This document shows, one piece after another, positions 13,701-26,486 of a stretch of 64,000 bases of DNA. The stretch comes from Chamaea fasciata. Its lineage: Eukaryota; Chordata; Aves; Passeriformes; Sylviidae. Both the position numbers and the translations under genes were made by a program. The stretch is taken from assembly GCA_029207755.1 (NCBI GenBank), contig JARCOQ010000002.1, forward strand, positions 56,323,172 through 56,387,171. The letters are read 5' to 3'. Position 1 is the first letter of the stretch; every line of letters begins with the position of its first letter. Under the pieces are notes generated by a model that had not been told where the DNA came from, ran no database searches, and saw only the letters and a program-made list of their open reading frames with translations.

Positions 13701-15983
13701 GAAATATGATCCACAAGAAACTGTGGATCTCAAGGGAGAAAAGAAGGCAAGAGACTGCAAGCTATTATTCACCAGGATGTTACAAAAATATCTTTCATGT
13801 GTCAAGTGGTATGATGTAGGTGGTGCAATTTGGCATTACCTTGCATCACTACTCGTCTATCACCACACTTTTAAAAAATATTCCTGTCCTTGGCATGGTG
13901 TTTACACACAAAGTGATTTCACTTTTTACTTGCCTGCAAAACAAATCTAGATTGCAAAACAATAGAAACAGCCCAGGATAGGACTAACTAATCTTTACTA
14001 AAATTTGTGTACTTATTTATACATTTAAAATGGGGTTTCCAAGGGTTTTTTTGACAGGCACTGATAGAGAAAGAAGTTTATATTTTAATGACCTAAAGAA
14101 TTAGTTTGCAAATCTCTGCAACAATGATTTAGAGAAAACCCATGCAGTAATGTGAAGCTGAATTTGAAGGTTTAAATTAGATTATTTGCAGAATTGGCTA
14201 TTTTACAACCTACTCCAGAAAGTACTAGGCAAAAAGCTCTCATGGAACTTTGTCCTTCCATGACTGATGTAGCAATATGGGCTCTGGTTGCCCAGGCAAC
14301 TGATCAACAACTTCACCTTGGCTGTAAATGAAATGTTGGGACGATATTAAAGAAAGGAAACAGGGAGGAGGGAGATAATTTGAATAGAAAAAGAATAATG
14401 CCTAGGATCATGAGCAGGCAAGTAGTTTTAGGTTTTTTGTCAGTACAAGAAAAAGGACTCTATTCTTACTACATGACAGTATAAAGTGGCATTTAAAGAG
14501 GTGCCAAGGAAGTTTCAAAGCCCTTACCTATTGAGTCTTACTGAAAATGCCAGATTCAAGTAATATGGAGGATAAAGGGAATATTTTGTACAAAAAACCC
14601 ATGCAGACATTATTCTCTTCTGGCAGCAGGGAAACTTTTAACCTGAGAAAGTCTAGATTAGCTATCTGGGGCACAGCGTACTGTTGTGAAAATACATAGT
14701 ATTTATTGTAAAACTATTGGATAGCACTGGAGTAAAACCTAGGGGTTGTCAACCTTATAATAGTGACTCTCTGATTTAAAAAGACTGGATATACTTTATA
14801 TATATACTTGAATATTATCAAAGTTACAAAGTTTAGAGATACAATTCTATATTCTTGTTTATCATTCTATTTTGTCTCCAGTCCACAAAGTCTGGATTGA
14901 TTTTTTTTTTAACACTTTTACAGCAGTAAAGTCCATAGGACTTGCAGTGTAAAAATCCTTACACCACTTGGGCAGAGAGATGTGATCCTAGGAAGAGCTA
15001 GGTCAATATGAATCCAAGTCACCAACACTCTCCACAATTCTAAGGTGACTAGAATGGGAAACAAGACAATAACTACAAATATTGTGAGATGAAGTCTTTA
15101 AACCAAAAGCTCACAGAGCAAGTGTGGATATGTGTGCATATTCTATAAGGCATCTGATCTGGTACCTCTTGGCAAGGTAACTGAGAATTTAGAATAATAA
15201 AAAATTAAGATAATAATCAGTGGCTCAAAGCTCCACTGATTGCAAGGTGCCTTATCGTTAAAGGGTTGCTTCAGGTCCTAAAGGGATTTGCTGTTATTCT
15301 CCACTATCATCAGTTATTCCAAAGCAAGAAAGCATACTCTGTTATAGCTGTTTTCAAATGATATGAATTTTGCAGAAATAGAAAATACTGCAGAATAGAG
15401 GTGACTGAGGCCTCTCAACTATTTGATAAGCTAACTATGAAAGTTTTAGGGCATTCATGTGCAATACTTTGAAGAAAGACAGAAAGTACCTGAGGTCATG
15501 GAAGCTAGAGACTGAACATATGCTCTCAGCCTGATTCTCTTAGTAAGGGTGGACACAATCTTTGCTGTATAATAGGAAACTGTATCATCTCTGATACTGG
15601 TGCAACAGTCACCATAATAGAGCAGCCAGCATTGACACTGGACTGAACACTGTGAATATCCACTAGACTCGCAAAAAAAGAATCAGAAGGTTACAAAACA
15701 ATCGGACTGATTTGTTCCATCACTGAAGTTAGCATTAATTTCTGATCATTTGGATTCCTGACATATTTCGTTGTAGGAAGAAAGACCTCGCCAACAAAAT
15801 CACTATTCCATGTACTGAGAATTAGAAATCGTGACCAAGATTAGTCAAACTTTGTTAGGCATCACTTCAAGAAGATTGAGCCCACTTTGTTGTTATTATT
15901 TTACAGCAATACCTGTTTTTTACTCTCTTGACCAACATAGGCTCCTGTTATATGCTTGTTTTTCTTTTATTATTCTTCTTTGC
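7743..15983. other. Intergenic DNA, no gene recognised
   Basis: About 8 kb without a recognisable exon, RNA gene or young transposon. All open frames are shorter than 115 codons and lack family similarity I can name. Stretches near 9880-10080 and 12550-12840 have the A/T-rich, homeodomain-like word content (ATTAATGATT, TAATTTAACTATGCATAT) often seen in conserved non-coding elements, but conservation cannot be assessed from one genome. Confidence 0.45.
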
Positions 15984-16031
15984 GGGGGGATGGGGGGGGG
16001 GGGGGGGGGCGGGCAGGTAGGAGGGCCAAGG
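15984..16031 (+). repeat. G-rich tract with G18 run
   Basis: A G6 run (15984-15989), a G18 run (15992-16009), GGG at 16011-16013 and further G triplets follow closely. The cluster satisfies the four-G-run pattern for an intramolecular G-quadruplex on the + strand. Confidence 0.85.
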
Positions 16032-18404
16032 GGCTCTTTTCTGATATTTCTGTTTTGGCTACAGTTAATGGGAAAGAATCTCCTTGTGTCTCCACTGAGG
16101 AGGAAAGTTGTGACAAAAAGGTGGGGCCTGTTCCTGAAAATATGTGTTTCTTTCCACTTTTATTAATCCACTTATTTTAGTGTGTGTGCTCACAGACATG
16201 TAACCTCAGAGTAAGGATTATCCTGTGAAGCTTTATGCACAAATTTGACTTTGATGCACTGCAAATTCAAAGACAAGGTGTTCCTGCTGAGTATCACCAA
16301 GCAATTTTCAGTTCTTTGATCCCAAACTTCCCACTGTCTCTCTGCAGAAACTAGAATGCTGTTGCAAATACTGGTATTAACATTTAAAAGCTTGCAGTAT
16401 CTTAAAGTTAGCCTTGTCCCTTCTGTGAAGATTAGTTCTGAAGTTTTCTTGGAGTTTTATTTTCGAACTAAGAACTGAGGGCAAAACTCTCCTCCTTTGA
16501 GGAACCCAAGGCATGGATTTGGGATTTGCAGATTGTCTGCTGTGAAACTGAGGAAACCACAGTGCATGGACAAAAAGTATTGTCAGCTGAGAGCTTATTT
16601 GCAGGACCATCTCTCCTTTTAACTCTGCTTAATTCTATCACTGAAATAAGGACAACGGGGTCTATTTTTGGGTTTAAATGTAATTTATTGTGTAATTGTT
16701 GCTCGGTAAATGAGTTTACTTGGGATAAAATAAGACAGAATTTCAACTGTACTTTAAAGTCTGCCCTGCAAATCACTGTCATGTTTCTACTCGTTTAGGA
16801 TCAGTGCTGTCAAATATTAACAATATACAGGAAATATGTCCTTCTTTTTCAGGAAATGCTTGTATCATTGAGTCAGTAAAACTGTTTCAGCTTAAGAGAA
16901 TCAGATTTAAATACCACTTAGAGACATGCCTAACATTTATAAAAACAATAAATATTAGTGGTATATTAAGTGTTTGCTTAAATTCAGAAGGTAACATTTA
17001 TTACCTCTGTGTTAACCTTTTTCTTTCCATATACAACCTGATATAACAGCTTGATGAAACATTTGCTATTAAACATTTCTGAAAATATTTTCAGGACATG
17101 TATGTTCTGTACAATGCAGCAATTTTGGGTCTTGTGTAATATTGGACATAATATATATCTGTATGTTCTTATTATATTATGGGTGTGTATTCCTTGATAG
17201 CTGGGGGAAGAAAAAACAAACAACCAAACAAAAAAAGCTTCTGAGGATAAACAACATTATTTAATTTTCACTAGCAGAGATGATGTTATTTGGTTTTGAA
17301 TCCTAAGCCACTTTATTTAAAATTTAAATTTATTTAAATTGAAAATATATGTGGTATCACCAAACTGATGAAATTTCTGATAGCAAGCCTATACCTCAAA
17401 TTGTCCCCTTTTCCTGCCTTGTAACTGGAGGCAGGCTATAAGGTGCAGGCTGGATTCTTTATTACAATTCAGTTTTGCTGGAAGGAAGAGGCTAATGGGA
17501 ATGTCACACTTTTAGTTCCCATCATTAGGTCCACATGCTATTTACTCTAACTGCTTCTTTACTTTTACTTTATTGCCACGGGCTAATGGATGATTTTGGT
17601 CCCGCTTTCCACTAACAGTATTCCGTCCATTTATGCCTAGGATACTGTATGAAAAAGAAATAAAGAATAACAGTGTCAGATCTATGGCAGCCAGGGAGAT
17701 TTATTTATTCTCCAACCAGTTTGGTGATTGGTGCTATCATTTATTACTCCAGCAGGTCTTTTTCAGATCTAAACCAGAATATTTTTGTGTCCGTGTCTTA
17801 CTTTGTAGAACCCCAAAAGTAATTTTCCAGACATGAATTTCCCCTTGCATTTTTCTGTCATTTTGCTTCTCTCTCTTCCAGATTATTTCATATATTCTGA
17901 CATAATCCAAGAAAACAACAGATGGCAACTTCATCCAAGTGGGTGTTATCCACTAGGGCTGCAAAACAGGAGCTTGTTTTCCAGTAACTTCCTGCCTTTC
18001 AGGTTAAAAGTTGCAGAACCTACTGCAGTGCTCTGATGTGAGTCTCAAATGTGGGTTAGGGTTGGATTGTCTTAGGCAGAGTTAATCTGCTGTTTTCAGT
18101 AAAATGAGATGGACCCCTGCTCTCAATCAAAAAATTTTGAATCTAGCCTCACTGACTAGACTTGGATGTGGGATTTCTAATGTGCAATGCATGAGTAGCA
18201 GTGATAATGCAGCCCAGCAGAAGAAACAGAGGTAGTATAAAGAAAAGTAGAATATTGCGAAGCTGTGTGGTTATGTGGGAAACAAAAAAGAGTTGGCAAA
18301 TCAAAAGGCTTGGAAGAGAAGCAGTTAGAGGAGGAAGGGAAGAGAGAAGAAACAAACAAGGAAAGGAAGGAGGGTCATACAAAGGAGAGAAGTGGTAGAG
18401 AGAG
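16032..18404. other. Intergenic DNA, no gene recognised
   Basis: AT-rich sequence with short ORFs on both strands (for example 16468-16798), none convincing. The last 70 bases (18330-18404) become purine-rich and lead into the AAGG microsatellite. Confidence 0.45.
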
Positions 18405-18557
18405 AAGGAAGGAAGGAAGGAAGGAAGGAAGGAAGGAAGGAAGGAAGGAAGGAAGGAAGGAAGGAAGGAAGGAAGGAAGGAAGGAAGGAAGGAAGGAAGG
18501 AAGGAAGGAAGGAAGGAAGGAAGGAAGGAAGGAAGGAAGGAAGGAAGGAAGGAAGGA
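18405..18557 (+). repeat. (AAGG)n microsatellite, about 38 uninterrupted copies
   Basis: The tetranucleotide AAGG repeats without interruption for 153 bases. The upstream flank is also purine-rich with scattered GGAAGG and GAGAAG words. The array produces Lys-Glu-Gly-Arg repeats on one strand and Pro-Ser-Phe-Leu repeats on the other; both are artefacts of the repeat, not proteins. Confidence 0.97.
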
Positions 18558-19521
18558 TAGATATAAAATATAGGAGGGCATATTTAGTTGTGCAGTGGTG
18601 TTGCTGAACTCCTCCTAAGCAAAGTTCCATTTCTTCAAAACTTTAGGGCTTCCAGTTATGCCAAAGAACCCCAATGAAAATAACTGCTCTAAAAGTTACA
18701 ATGAGGCTCATTTTTATTGGATTTCTTTGGATAGAAGTGGGACACTATCTGTATCTTGTCCTGACAAACAGGTAAGGAAAATTTTCCTTCTGCTCCTCAA
18801 TGAAAAATATTCTTTTCATCAGCAAAGAGAGAGGAGTGCAAATACTTTGAGCTACATATGGTGATTAGCTATGAAATGGGGAAGTAGGCATAGAAGCATG
18901 AGAAAATTTAGCTCAGGTCACAGAAGAATTTTCAGCATTTTTCTTTTGCTGGGCCTTCTCAACCTATGGCTTAACCAGTACAGCAGGCTACAGTTAATAT
19001 ATGTAATAACTGCTACTGAAGAAAGTGGTATGTATTATTAAAAACAGTGTCAGAACACAGGAAAAAATACTGAGAATATAAAAGCAAAAGTAGGAGATAA
19101 TCTTTAATTCTAGGATAAGGGGGAACTAGAATACGGGGCATGTCTATTTTCACAACTGAAGAGGTTTCAGAAGGCATGCAAAAAAGTAGTTAGTTAGTAG
19201 TTAGTTGGCTTCACCTCACATGCCTTTGGGTGTCTAAAGTAACCCATTTAGAAATGAGCTAATGAGGCAAAGTTCCCATTGGAAGGAAACAGATGTTTCA
19301 AAGTAACAACTCATCTGAACCATACCTGCCTTAGGTTAAGAGGAAGTGTCCTTTCAGGCTGTCTTTTTTTTTTTTTCTCTGAGTATAAGGTGGACCTTCT
19401 GCTGGCTGCTCAAAATTTGGTGACGTTTCTATTTGCTCAAGTTAGAGCAATACTAGGCAACCCAGGATTTGTACTGTCACCACAGAAAGCAACAATACCT
19501 TGTTGAGATGAGGAAGACTTT
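18558..19521. other. Intergenic DNA, nothing recognised
   Basis: Apart from a short TTAG/GTAGTTAG run near 19186-19207 and a T run near 19365, no structure or gene was identified. Confidence 0.45.
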
Positions 19522-19671
19522 TGTACTGGGTCTGGGAGGATTGTGATGAGTGAACCTGAGCCAACACCTGAACACCCACACAGCCACTCACTTATTCCCT
19601 TCTCACATGAAACAGGGAATAAACAAGCATCTGTGTAAGTATTGGCACTTGGCCAAGGTCAATCCACCACA
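19522..19671 (+). mobile_element. Short ERV LTR remnant
   Basis: The segment opens with TGTACTGGGTCTGG and ends with CAAGGTCAATCCACCACA, resembling the two ends of an avian LTR family related to the one at 5645-6746, but only about 150 bases lie between them. It is best read as an internally deleted copy. An AATAAA occurs at 19618-19623. No target-site duplication is evident (acttt / taaag). Confidence 0.5.
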
Positions 19672-22600
19672 TAAAGTGGGATTGACCAAATATATGTGTT
19701 GGTCAGTCTTGTACTAAAATCCTTTATTTCCCTACTTGTCAAGAGGACTTTGTATGTTGATTAACATGTTGAATTAAAAGATTGCTAAATAATTGTTTAC
19801 AAACCCTGGGAGCTATAAAAGAATCTGAAATACTGCTATCATTAAACATATATTGCACTACACTTTTCTTCCATCATGAAACAGAAAAAATCTAAATGAT
19901 GGCTCTTTCATATGGACTTTTTAATAAGAAGAAATCTTTACAGAACCAAGCAATGGGGTTTGTAAAATGCAAATGTCATATTTTTAGTAGCAACTTTTTG
20001 CCTGAGCTAACACACTTGGCAAGAAATTAACATTAAATTCCACATTTCCTGATACTGACAAGGAGGTAAGAGAAGTAAAAATGCTGATTTACTTACACAC
20101 ACATGCACAAAAAAAGTTTGCTATGTTTACTTGTCTAAACACTTTTCCCGTTTGTTCCACTCAATTTCTTTGGTGATTTCAACTCAATAGTTTCTTCAGT
20201 TTGTCTCCCTCTAGTGGATTACCCCTTTTGTGTGTCAGCAGATACTTCACTTTCAATTTTTAATTTTTCCATCACTGGTATTGTGTGGCTGTAATGTTAT
20301 TATAATAATTGAATAATCTATACACAGCAATTACTCTATTTCATTCCTGATGACTGCATCATTTAAACTTATATTTGTTTCTATTGCCCCAGGTATCAGC
20401 TGTCTGGGCTACAATTCATGCAAAGTATTCTCAATCCTCTTCTCATCTAAAAAAAATACAATTATACTGTATTTCTTTTTGGTCATTCTTCTGTCTTCTA
20501 GATGAGTTCAGGGACTGGATCAGTAGAGGCCTATATAAAGCAGCCTTTTAAATGGTCTAAATTAGGACCTGATGAAACAAAATAAAGCTAGGCACAGTTA
20601 AATCATGTCACAAATGTGGAATGCCTTGTCTAAGCCTCCAGCAAATACCATCTTTCAGCAACATAGATATCTTCTTTTGCTTGATGAATGTAAGACAATG
20701 TGGCCTAGTCTTATTTTTCAAAGGATCCATATGTAATTTGGGGAAGAATATATTTAATTAAAACCAACATAGAATCTGTCTTGGTCTTATTTTGTATCAT
20801 CTGCATTATGATCTTAGTTTTTCTGTGGTGGATCAGAGCCCTTCTGTGTTTAACATCTATAAACCACAGCAAAAAGGCTTATTTCCTGCCTCAAAGATCT
20901 TACACTACAAAAGATCGGGCAGCCAAAAAAAGTGGACTTGGCAAAGAGAAGATGGGAATGGAAGAAGCAAATAAGAACTGATAGTTGAATGGTTGCTGAA
21001 TATTATTAGTATTAGCACAGGCTGCCAAACATCTTTGTGACTGCTGTATTTTACGGGCAAAGAAAATGTTTCGGGCTTACAAAGGCAGATCTGAAGAACG
21101 AAAATCTCATGACCACTGGTACTGCTGTGTCTAAAGGGGCACAACTCTTCCAGAGCAGAAGTTTCTTCCTCTGAATACATTCAAATTATACTGTTGATTT
21201 TCTTTCCTTTTGTGCTCATCCCAGATAGCACAGCTGTTGAAGTAGGACATAAAATAGATTCTGTTGTAATTAAGCAGTTAGCTGCACAATTAAATCTGAA
21301 GTTAGATAAGTGGTGTGAGCTGCACTTCATAACTACTTGTGAAGTTACACCTAAGTTTATTTGTTCTCTGTTCTCTGGACTCTCAGTTTATCTTCTTCAA
21401 ATTCCTTCTAACACTAATGGGAATAATAATTAAGAACAATAGCAAAAAATCTCACTGTCAAGTTACTGCATACTGAGATACTAAGCCACCACACTTTTAT
21501 TCAGGCCCATTTCCTCACATGGCAGTGAGCTGATTCATCTTGCACCAGCTCAGAGAGCAGAGAGAGGAGCTCATACCAATTCCCACTCCCCTTTTTACAT
21601 CTGCTTGGGAAGGGATTTCAGGGGTTGATCTGGATTGAAAAATTGTGTAAGAGGGCATTAGTACCTTCTCTTCCTTACTACTGTACTCACTGCTTCCAGA
21701 GCACAAAACATAGTGGTAATTAGATTGTCAGCCACTGTTTGTGCAATAGAAAACAGAGCCAAAGCACTTGCAAGTTTTAACAAAAAAAATCCTCTCTCCT
21801 GTGAACTTGTGCAACTGCTCTCCTTGGACGGATTCTGCTAACGCCCACCCATTTGAATAACTGTACTCATTCTTTGAAATCAAAGTATGACTGACTAGTT
21901 GCATGCAAACTGGCTTAAGCCCTTAAATTCCGAGCTTTTGAAGACAAATCTGCATCTGACAGGCTTTGTGCTGTTCTTGAACTATTTCAGCACACCATGA
22001 AGCAAGGAAATAAGAGTAGAAATGGAGGCAAGCCTTTTAAGATGTCCTTAAACTGACCTTCAGAAAGAACGAATAATAAACACTGAGAGAAAATTTGTCA
22101 ATGAAGAGGAATATTGTCCCAAGTGAAAACAAAAGCTCCACAATCCCATTTAAGCATTCTTAAAACATTAATCCATTTAAGATATTAGGGCAGAAAAAGA
22201 CCATTGCTGAGGACAGCAAGTGTAAGTTTAGATGGGTTGGGTTACTCTGCCCAACTCAGACAGATACAATATTTCAATTCTGAAAATACATGCAGAGGAA
22301 TTTGAGGTCTTTTCTTATTTAAGAGGCTCCATTGTGGACTTTAAAGTGTTTCTTTTACCATACAGCCACTTGTAAAACAAAGGAAAAAATCTACCTCCTA
22401 ATATAGGAGTTAACCAGGTACAGGGAGTTTAATCTCTTCATAATTACCATTTTCACATTTTTTTCACTTTTCATAAAATTGGATCTTCTCAGATAAACTG
22501 TCTGATAAAATTATATAGCTAGGTACAGTACATCAAACAACCAGTGAAAGTGAGTTTGATACTCAACACAAATTGAAATTCTGACTGACCTAAAAAGAAA

Positions 22601-22972
22601 GAGGTTTTTGTATCTCCTGCCTCTTCTTTTGGAATCTATCCTTGGTTCATGCAGTTAATGTCTCTCATTTTCAATTTGAACTGTTTCATCTGAACATAAT
22701 GGAAAAGTAAAACAAAGAGCTGAAACAACAATCAGATTATCAAAGGTTTGTCTTTGCCTATTGTGTAAAAGATAATGCTGCTGTATTGAAAACACTAGGA
22801 GAATTCTAATGAAGTTGGAGTTTCCTTGGAGGACCGGTGTTAAATAGTCTTGTCCTAAGAAAGTAAAGATCGTACCTCACTTCAGATGTAGACTTGAGAG
22901 ATGAATGACAAACATTTTCAAGGTCTTTTGTTTTAGAAAGAAAATCTTATCAGGGCCTCATGACAGCTGGCT

Positions 22973-22976
<4 letters not shown>
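19672..22976. other. Intergenic DNA, no gene recognised
   Basis: AT-rich. Short ORFs at 20781-21433 and 21515-21706 are not supported by any recognisable family, and no splice-flanked exon was identified. Confidence 0.45.

Positions 22977-23007
<31 letters not shown>
22977..23007 (-). repeat. Poly-T tract (T31)
   Basis: Thirty-one consecutive T residues, that is a poly-A on the minus strand, followed by 'aattccttac'. No retroposed gene was recognised on the minus strand side. Confidence 0.9.
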
Positions 23008-23011
<4 letters not shown>

Positions 23012-24446
23012 CCTTACAAATTTTTAGGCCGTTCTTTAAAAACAGATTTAATCAATTTTCAGTTTAAAATTCCCAGAAAAAAAAGTAATCTCATTCATTC
23101 TAATTTATATTAAACACAAGAGATTATATTAATACAACTCTGTGGGATTTCAAATCTCAGACCAGGTCATTTAGAGCTATTTTAAATCTGTGTTTTCGTA
23201 CATGTATAATCTGTGAAGGTTTTCATTCTGTGTTCATGTAATGCTAATGCAGTCATGACATGCAGGCCACAATGCCTCTTCCCACAGATGACAGCACAGA
23301 AGTCACAATTTTATGTATTTTATTTACATTGAAAAGGTTGAGGGATCTGGCTGCCAACTGTGAACTCTCCTGTTAGATGGATCCAGAACATATGCCAGCA
23401 GGGAATTCACTGGCAGCTCCCTTAAGCAAGGACTTGTCTAAATGGAACAGTTGGGTGCTCACCACAGCTTTCATTCTGGTGCAAATATTTCACTGTGTGC
23501 CACTCACTGTTCTGTCCTGTGGCCAGCCAGATGTGTTGACAATTTTACATAAAAGTAATGCCTACAGAGAGGTCAAAGGTTCAGAAATGAGGCAATAAGT
23601 ATGTTCACCTTTTGGGAATATGTAAACCCCATTAAAGGCCTCAGGCTCTACTGCACTAATGTAAGTTCTGCAGCTAGAGCATGGTAAAGCTGTATTCATT
23701 AACAGCAAACATGAGCTTGTGAGATTGCCTCACAGTTTATTGAAACTTAACCTTTGTGATACACGAAATTAGCCTGTGCTTCACAGGGATGATGCTGAAT
23801 TATAGGGGAGCAACATTATTCCTGTTTTCAGGAAATCTGGCATTTTACTGATGATATTGGGTCAACGGCACATGCCACCAGTGACACTTTGGAGGTTATT
23901 CTGTGTAATCTTCTGTAGACAGAAACAGGCAGTGCATCGAGACATAATCATTAGGAAAAGCCAATGTTTATTACTTAAGGAAAAAGGAAACTTACCATTT
24001 CAACATGAAAAGCGATAAAGATTTCAGGTAATCACTGATCAGATTTTGCTTAGCTTTTAACGTATTAACAGCTCTCCTAACATTTTGTGGCTGCCTTTGA
24101 GCTGTGGGCTGCGTCTGCAAAAGCTTTAGAATATAGGCATTTAAGACTGGGATGGAACTAGTGTATTTTACCAGAGAGTACCTGTCCATTTTACTAACCA
24201 GCTTTGTATACAGTTGCATAACACTCTAGTTATAAAGTCAAATACTAAATAATGAAGTTAATTTGGCAGATATTTTACACCAGAACTGAGGTGGGTGAAG
24301 AGGATACCAGATCAGTTTTAGAGGATCATGACAGCCATGAAGGACACAAGAAAGACACCAGTGCCGGTGAGCATATGTCTGATGCAAGCACAGATAAATC
24401 AAGTAAAACACAAGTGAGCTGATACCCTACATTGATGATTAATATG
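23008..24446. other. Intergenic DNA, nothing recognised
   Basis: No exon, RNA gene or repeat family was identified. Confidence 0.45.
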
Positions 24447-25002
24447 TATCAGAAATAATGTGGCCAGCACAACCAGGACAGTGATTGTCCCTTTTACTTG
24501 GCACTGGTGAGGCTGCACCCTGAATCCATGTTCAGCTTTGGGTATCTCACTACAAAAAGGACATTGAGGTGTTGGAGCGTGTCCAGTGAAAGGCAACAAA
24601 GCTGGTGAAGGGTCTGGAGTACATGTCTTATGAGGAGCAGCTGAGGAATATGGGGTTGTTCAGCCCAGGGAAAAGGAAACTCAGGAGAGACCTTATTGCT
24701 CTCTACAGCTATCCAAGAGGAGGCCATAGCCAGCTGGGGGTTGGACTCTTCTCCCAAGTAGCCAGTGATAGGACAAGAGGAAACAACCTCAGGTTGTGCC
24801 AGAGGAGGTTTAGTTTGAATACTAGAAAAGATTTATTTCAGAAAGATCTGTCAAGCATTGGAACAAGCTGTCGAGGGAGGTAGAGGTATTGAAAAGACAT
24901 GTAGGTGTGGTGCTTAGTGACATGGATTAATGCTGGACTTGGCAGTTCACAGATAGACTCAATCTAAAGGTCTTTTCCAACCTAAATTAGTCTATAATTC
25001 TA
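24447..25002 (+). mobile_element. CR1 LINE, 5'-truncated 3' end
   Basis: The copy begins inside the CR1 ORF2 3' region ('atcagaaataatgtggccagca', 'actggtgaggctgcaccctgaatcc') and runs through the conserved 'aggcaacaaagctggtgaagggtctggag' and 'gaggagcagctgagg' blocks to the typical 3' terminus 'aaaggtcttttccaacctaaat...attct'. CR1 elements are non-LTR retrotransposons that end in a short microsatellite rather than a poly-A tail; this copy shows that ending. Coding capacity is lost by truncation and scattered substitutions. Confidence 0.93.
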
Positions 25003-25778
25003 AAACACACATCCCTGAGTTCCTCAGATTGTAGTAGTCACTATCCAGGTACTGTCCTCTTCAGGAGGTGAGACAGAAGCAGGATCTCAATGTGTGGATT
25101 TTCTGTCTCTCTCTTCTTGAAGGCATCATTGTCTTTGCTGAAGTGCTAAATTCTGAAGTGTTAACACTATGCTAGGTAGTCCCTAAATCCATTAGTTCAT
25201 ACATCAGCATTGTCAATGCATGCTAGGTTTTCTCAATCCATGAATATCTGTGAAGCCAAAGAAATCCCAGTGTCTGTCATCTTACTAATTCTGTAAGAAA
25301 ATTTTGTATCAATAGCAACGACAACAATATAGCTATATTTCACACATATTGTTATAAATCAACAATATTGTTACACTTCATGTAACAATACCATTTTGGT
25401 ATTTAATTCTTGAACATTTGACTTCATGCAGTTCTGAAATCACTAAACTGGTATATTAGTTTACTGTAGCATTTTTCATGTTTCTAGAGTTAAAAGAAAT
25501 AACAGTTACAGAAATCAAGTAAAAACAACCCTTCTGCCTTGAAGTCCAAGTAATGCATCATCAGAAGAGCAGAGATGCCCCCACCACTCAGACAAACAGC
25601 GTGAGTGAACCAGTTCAGTACATTTTCAGTGGATTTCACAACTCTTTTTGTCAACAGAAGAATACTGGGAGTTGGTTCCAGTGGTGCTCAGGAGATGTAA
25701 AACATAGTTGTCATGGTCCTTTCGATCTCTGTCTTAACCTCATCCCTTGTTACTATTGAAAAACACCTGAAAGACGAT
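25003..25778. other. Intergenic DNA between CR1 and LTR
   Basis: No recognisable gene. The sequence to the left of the LTR does not continue the CR1 that starts to its right, so the LTR does not simply interrupt one CR1 copy. Confidence 0.4.
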
Positions 25779-26485
25779 TGTAAAAGTTTAAGGCAGATTT
25801 TTGGGAGGAAACCTCCTAAGGGGGCCCTCCCTCCCCTCCCCCAATCGGTTCAGGGAAGAAAAAACCTCCTCCGAGAGAAGTGGAAAGAACCCTGTTTATT
25901 AAACAGACAAAGCACTCCCCAGCACAATAAATTCGACAATACCAGATGACAAGAATTTCGTGCTGCTCTGGAGAGATGACAGGATTAGAAAAGAAGTCCT
26001 TCCTGGAGGTGGTTGCTCTGCCTGAGTCCCTCTGGCACTGAGACACGCTGCGCAGGATGGATCTTGGTGGGTTCCAGGTGTGGGCCCCCACGGCGCTGCC
26101 CCGAGTCCTTTGTCCAGAGAGATTTTAACAGTTCCAAGGAAAGACAAAAAAAGGGGAAAAAAAACCAGGAAAGAAAAAAAGAAAAAAAAAAAAAAAACAG
26201 GAGGAGAGGAAAAAAAGGTGAAGCTTCTCCTCCTCTGCTAGCTACTGCCTAACTAGCTAACTAACTGCTGAAGAGGGAAAAAAAAAATCTCTCCGTCCCT
26301 CGCCGTGTGTTGCTGAATCCGACTCTCAAGGCCAGCCGGCGGAGGAAAGTTTCTGAAAACAAACCGCACGCCTCTCCCTTCCCCCTGCTCCCAGACCTGA
26401 CACCAAAGGCACACAGGGCAATATCCAACAGAGACCCAACAGACAATTGGGGATACAAACCTCACAACGTCACCCCAGGAAAACA
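25779..26485 (-). mobile_element. Antisense ERV-type solo LTR, about 0.7 kb
   Basis: Read on the minus strand the segment starts TGTTTTCCTGGGGTGACG and ends AAACTTTTACA, giving TG...CA ends. It contains a polyadenylation signal (AATAAA, as TTTATT at about 25897-25902 on the + strand) downstream of a pyrimidine-rich central region (26140-26290). Length, ends and signal fit a retroviral LTR of the kind common in songbirds, but I cannot name the family. No internal retroviral genes or second LTR are adjacent. Flanking five-mers (acgat / atgca) do not form a clear target-site duplication, so the exact edges are uncertain by a few bases. Confidence 0.6.
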
Positions 26486-26486
26486 A

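Noticed and set aside
18265..18630. Lys-Glu-Gly-Arg and Pro-Ser-Phe-Leu repeat ORFs
   Set aside because: They are translations of the AAGG microsatellite on both strands.
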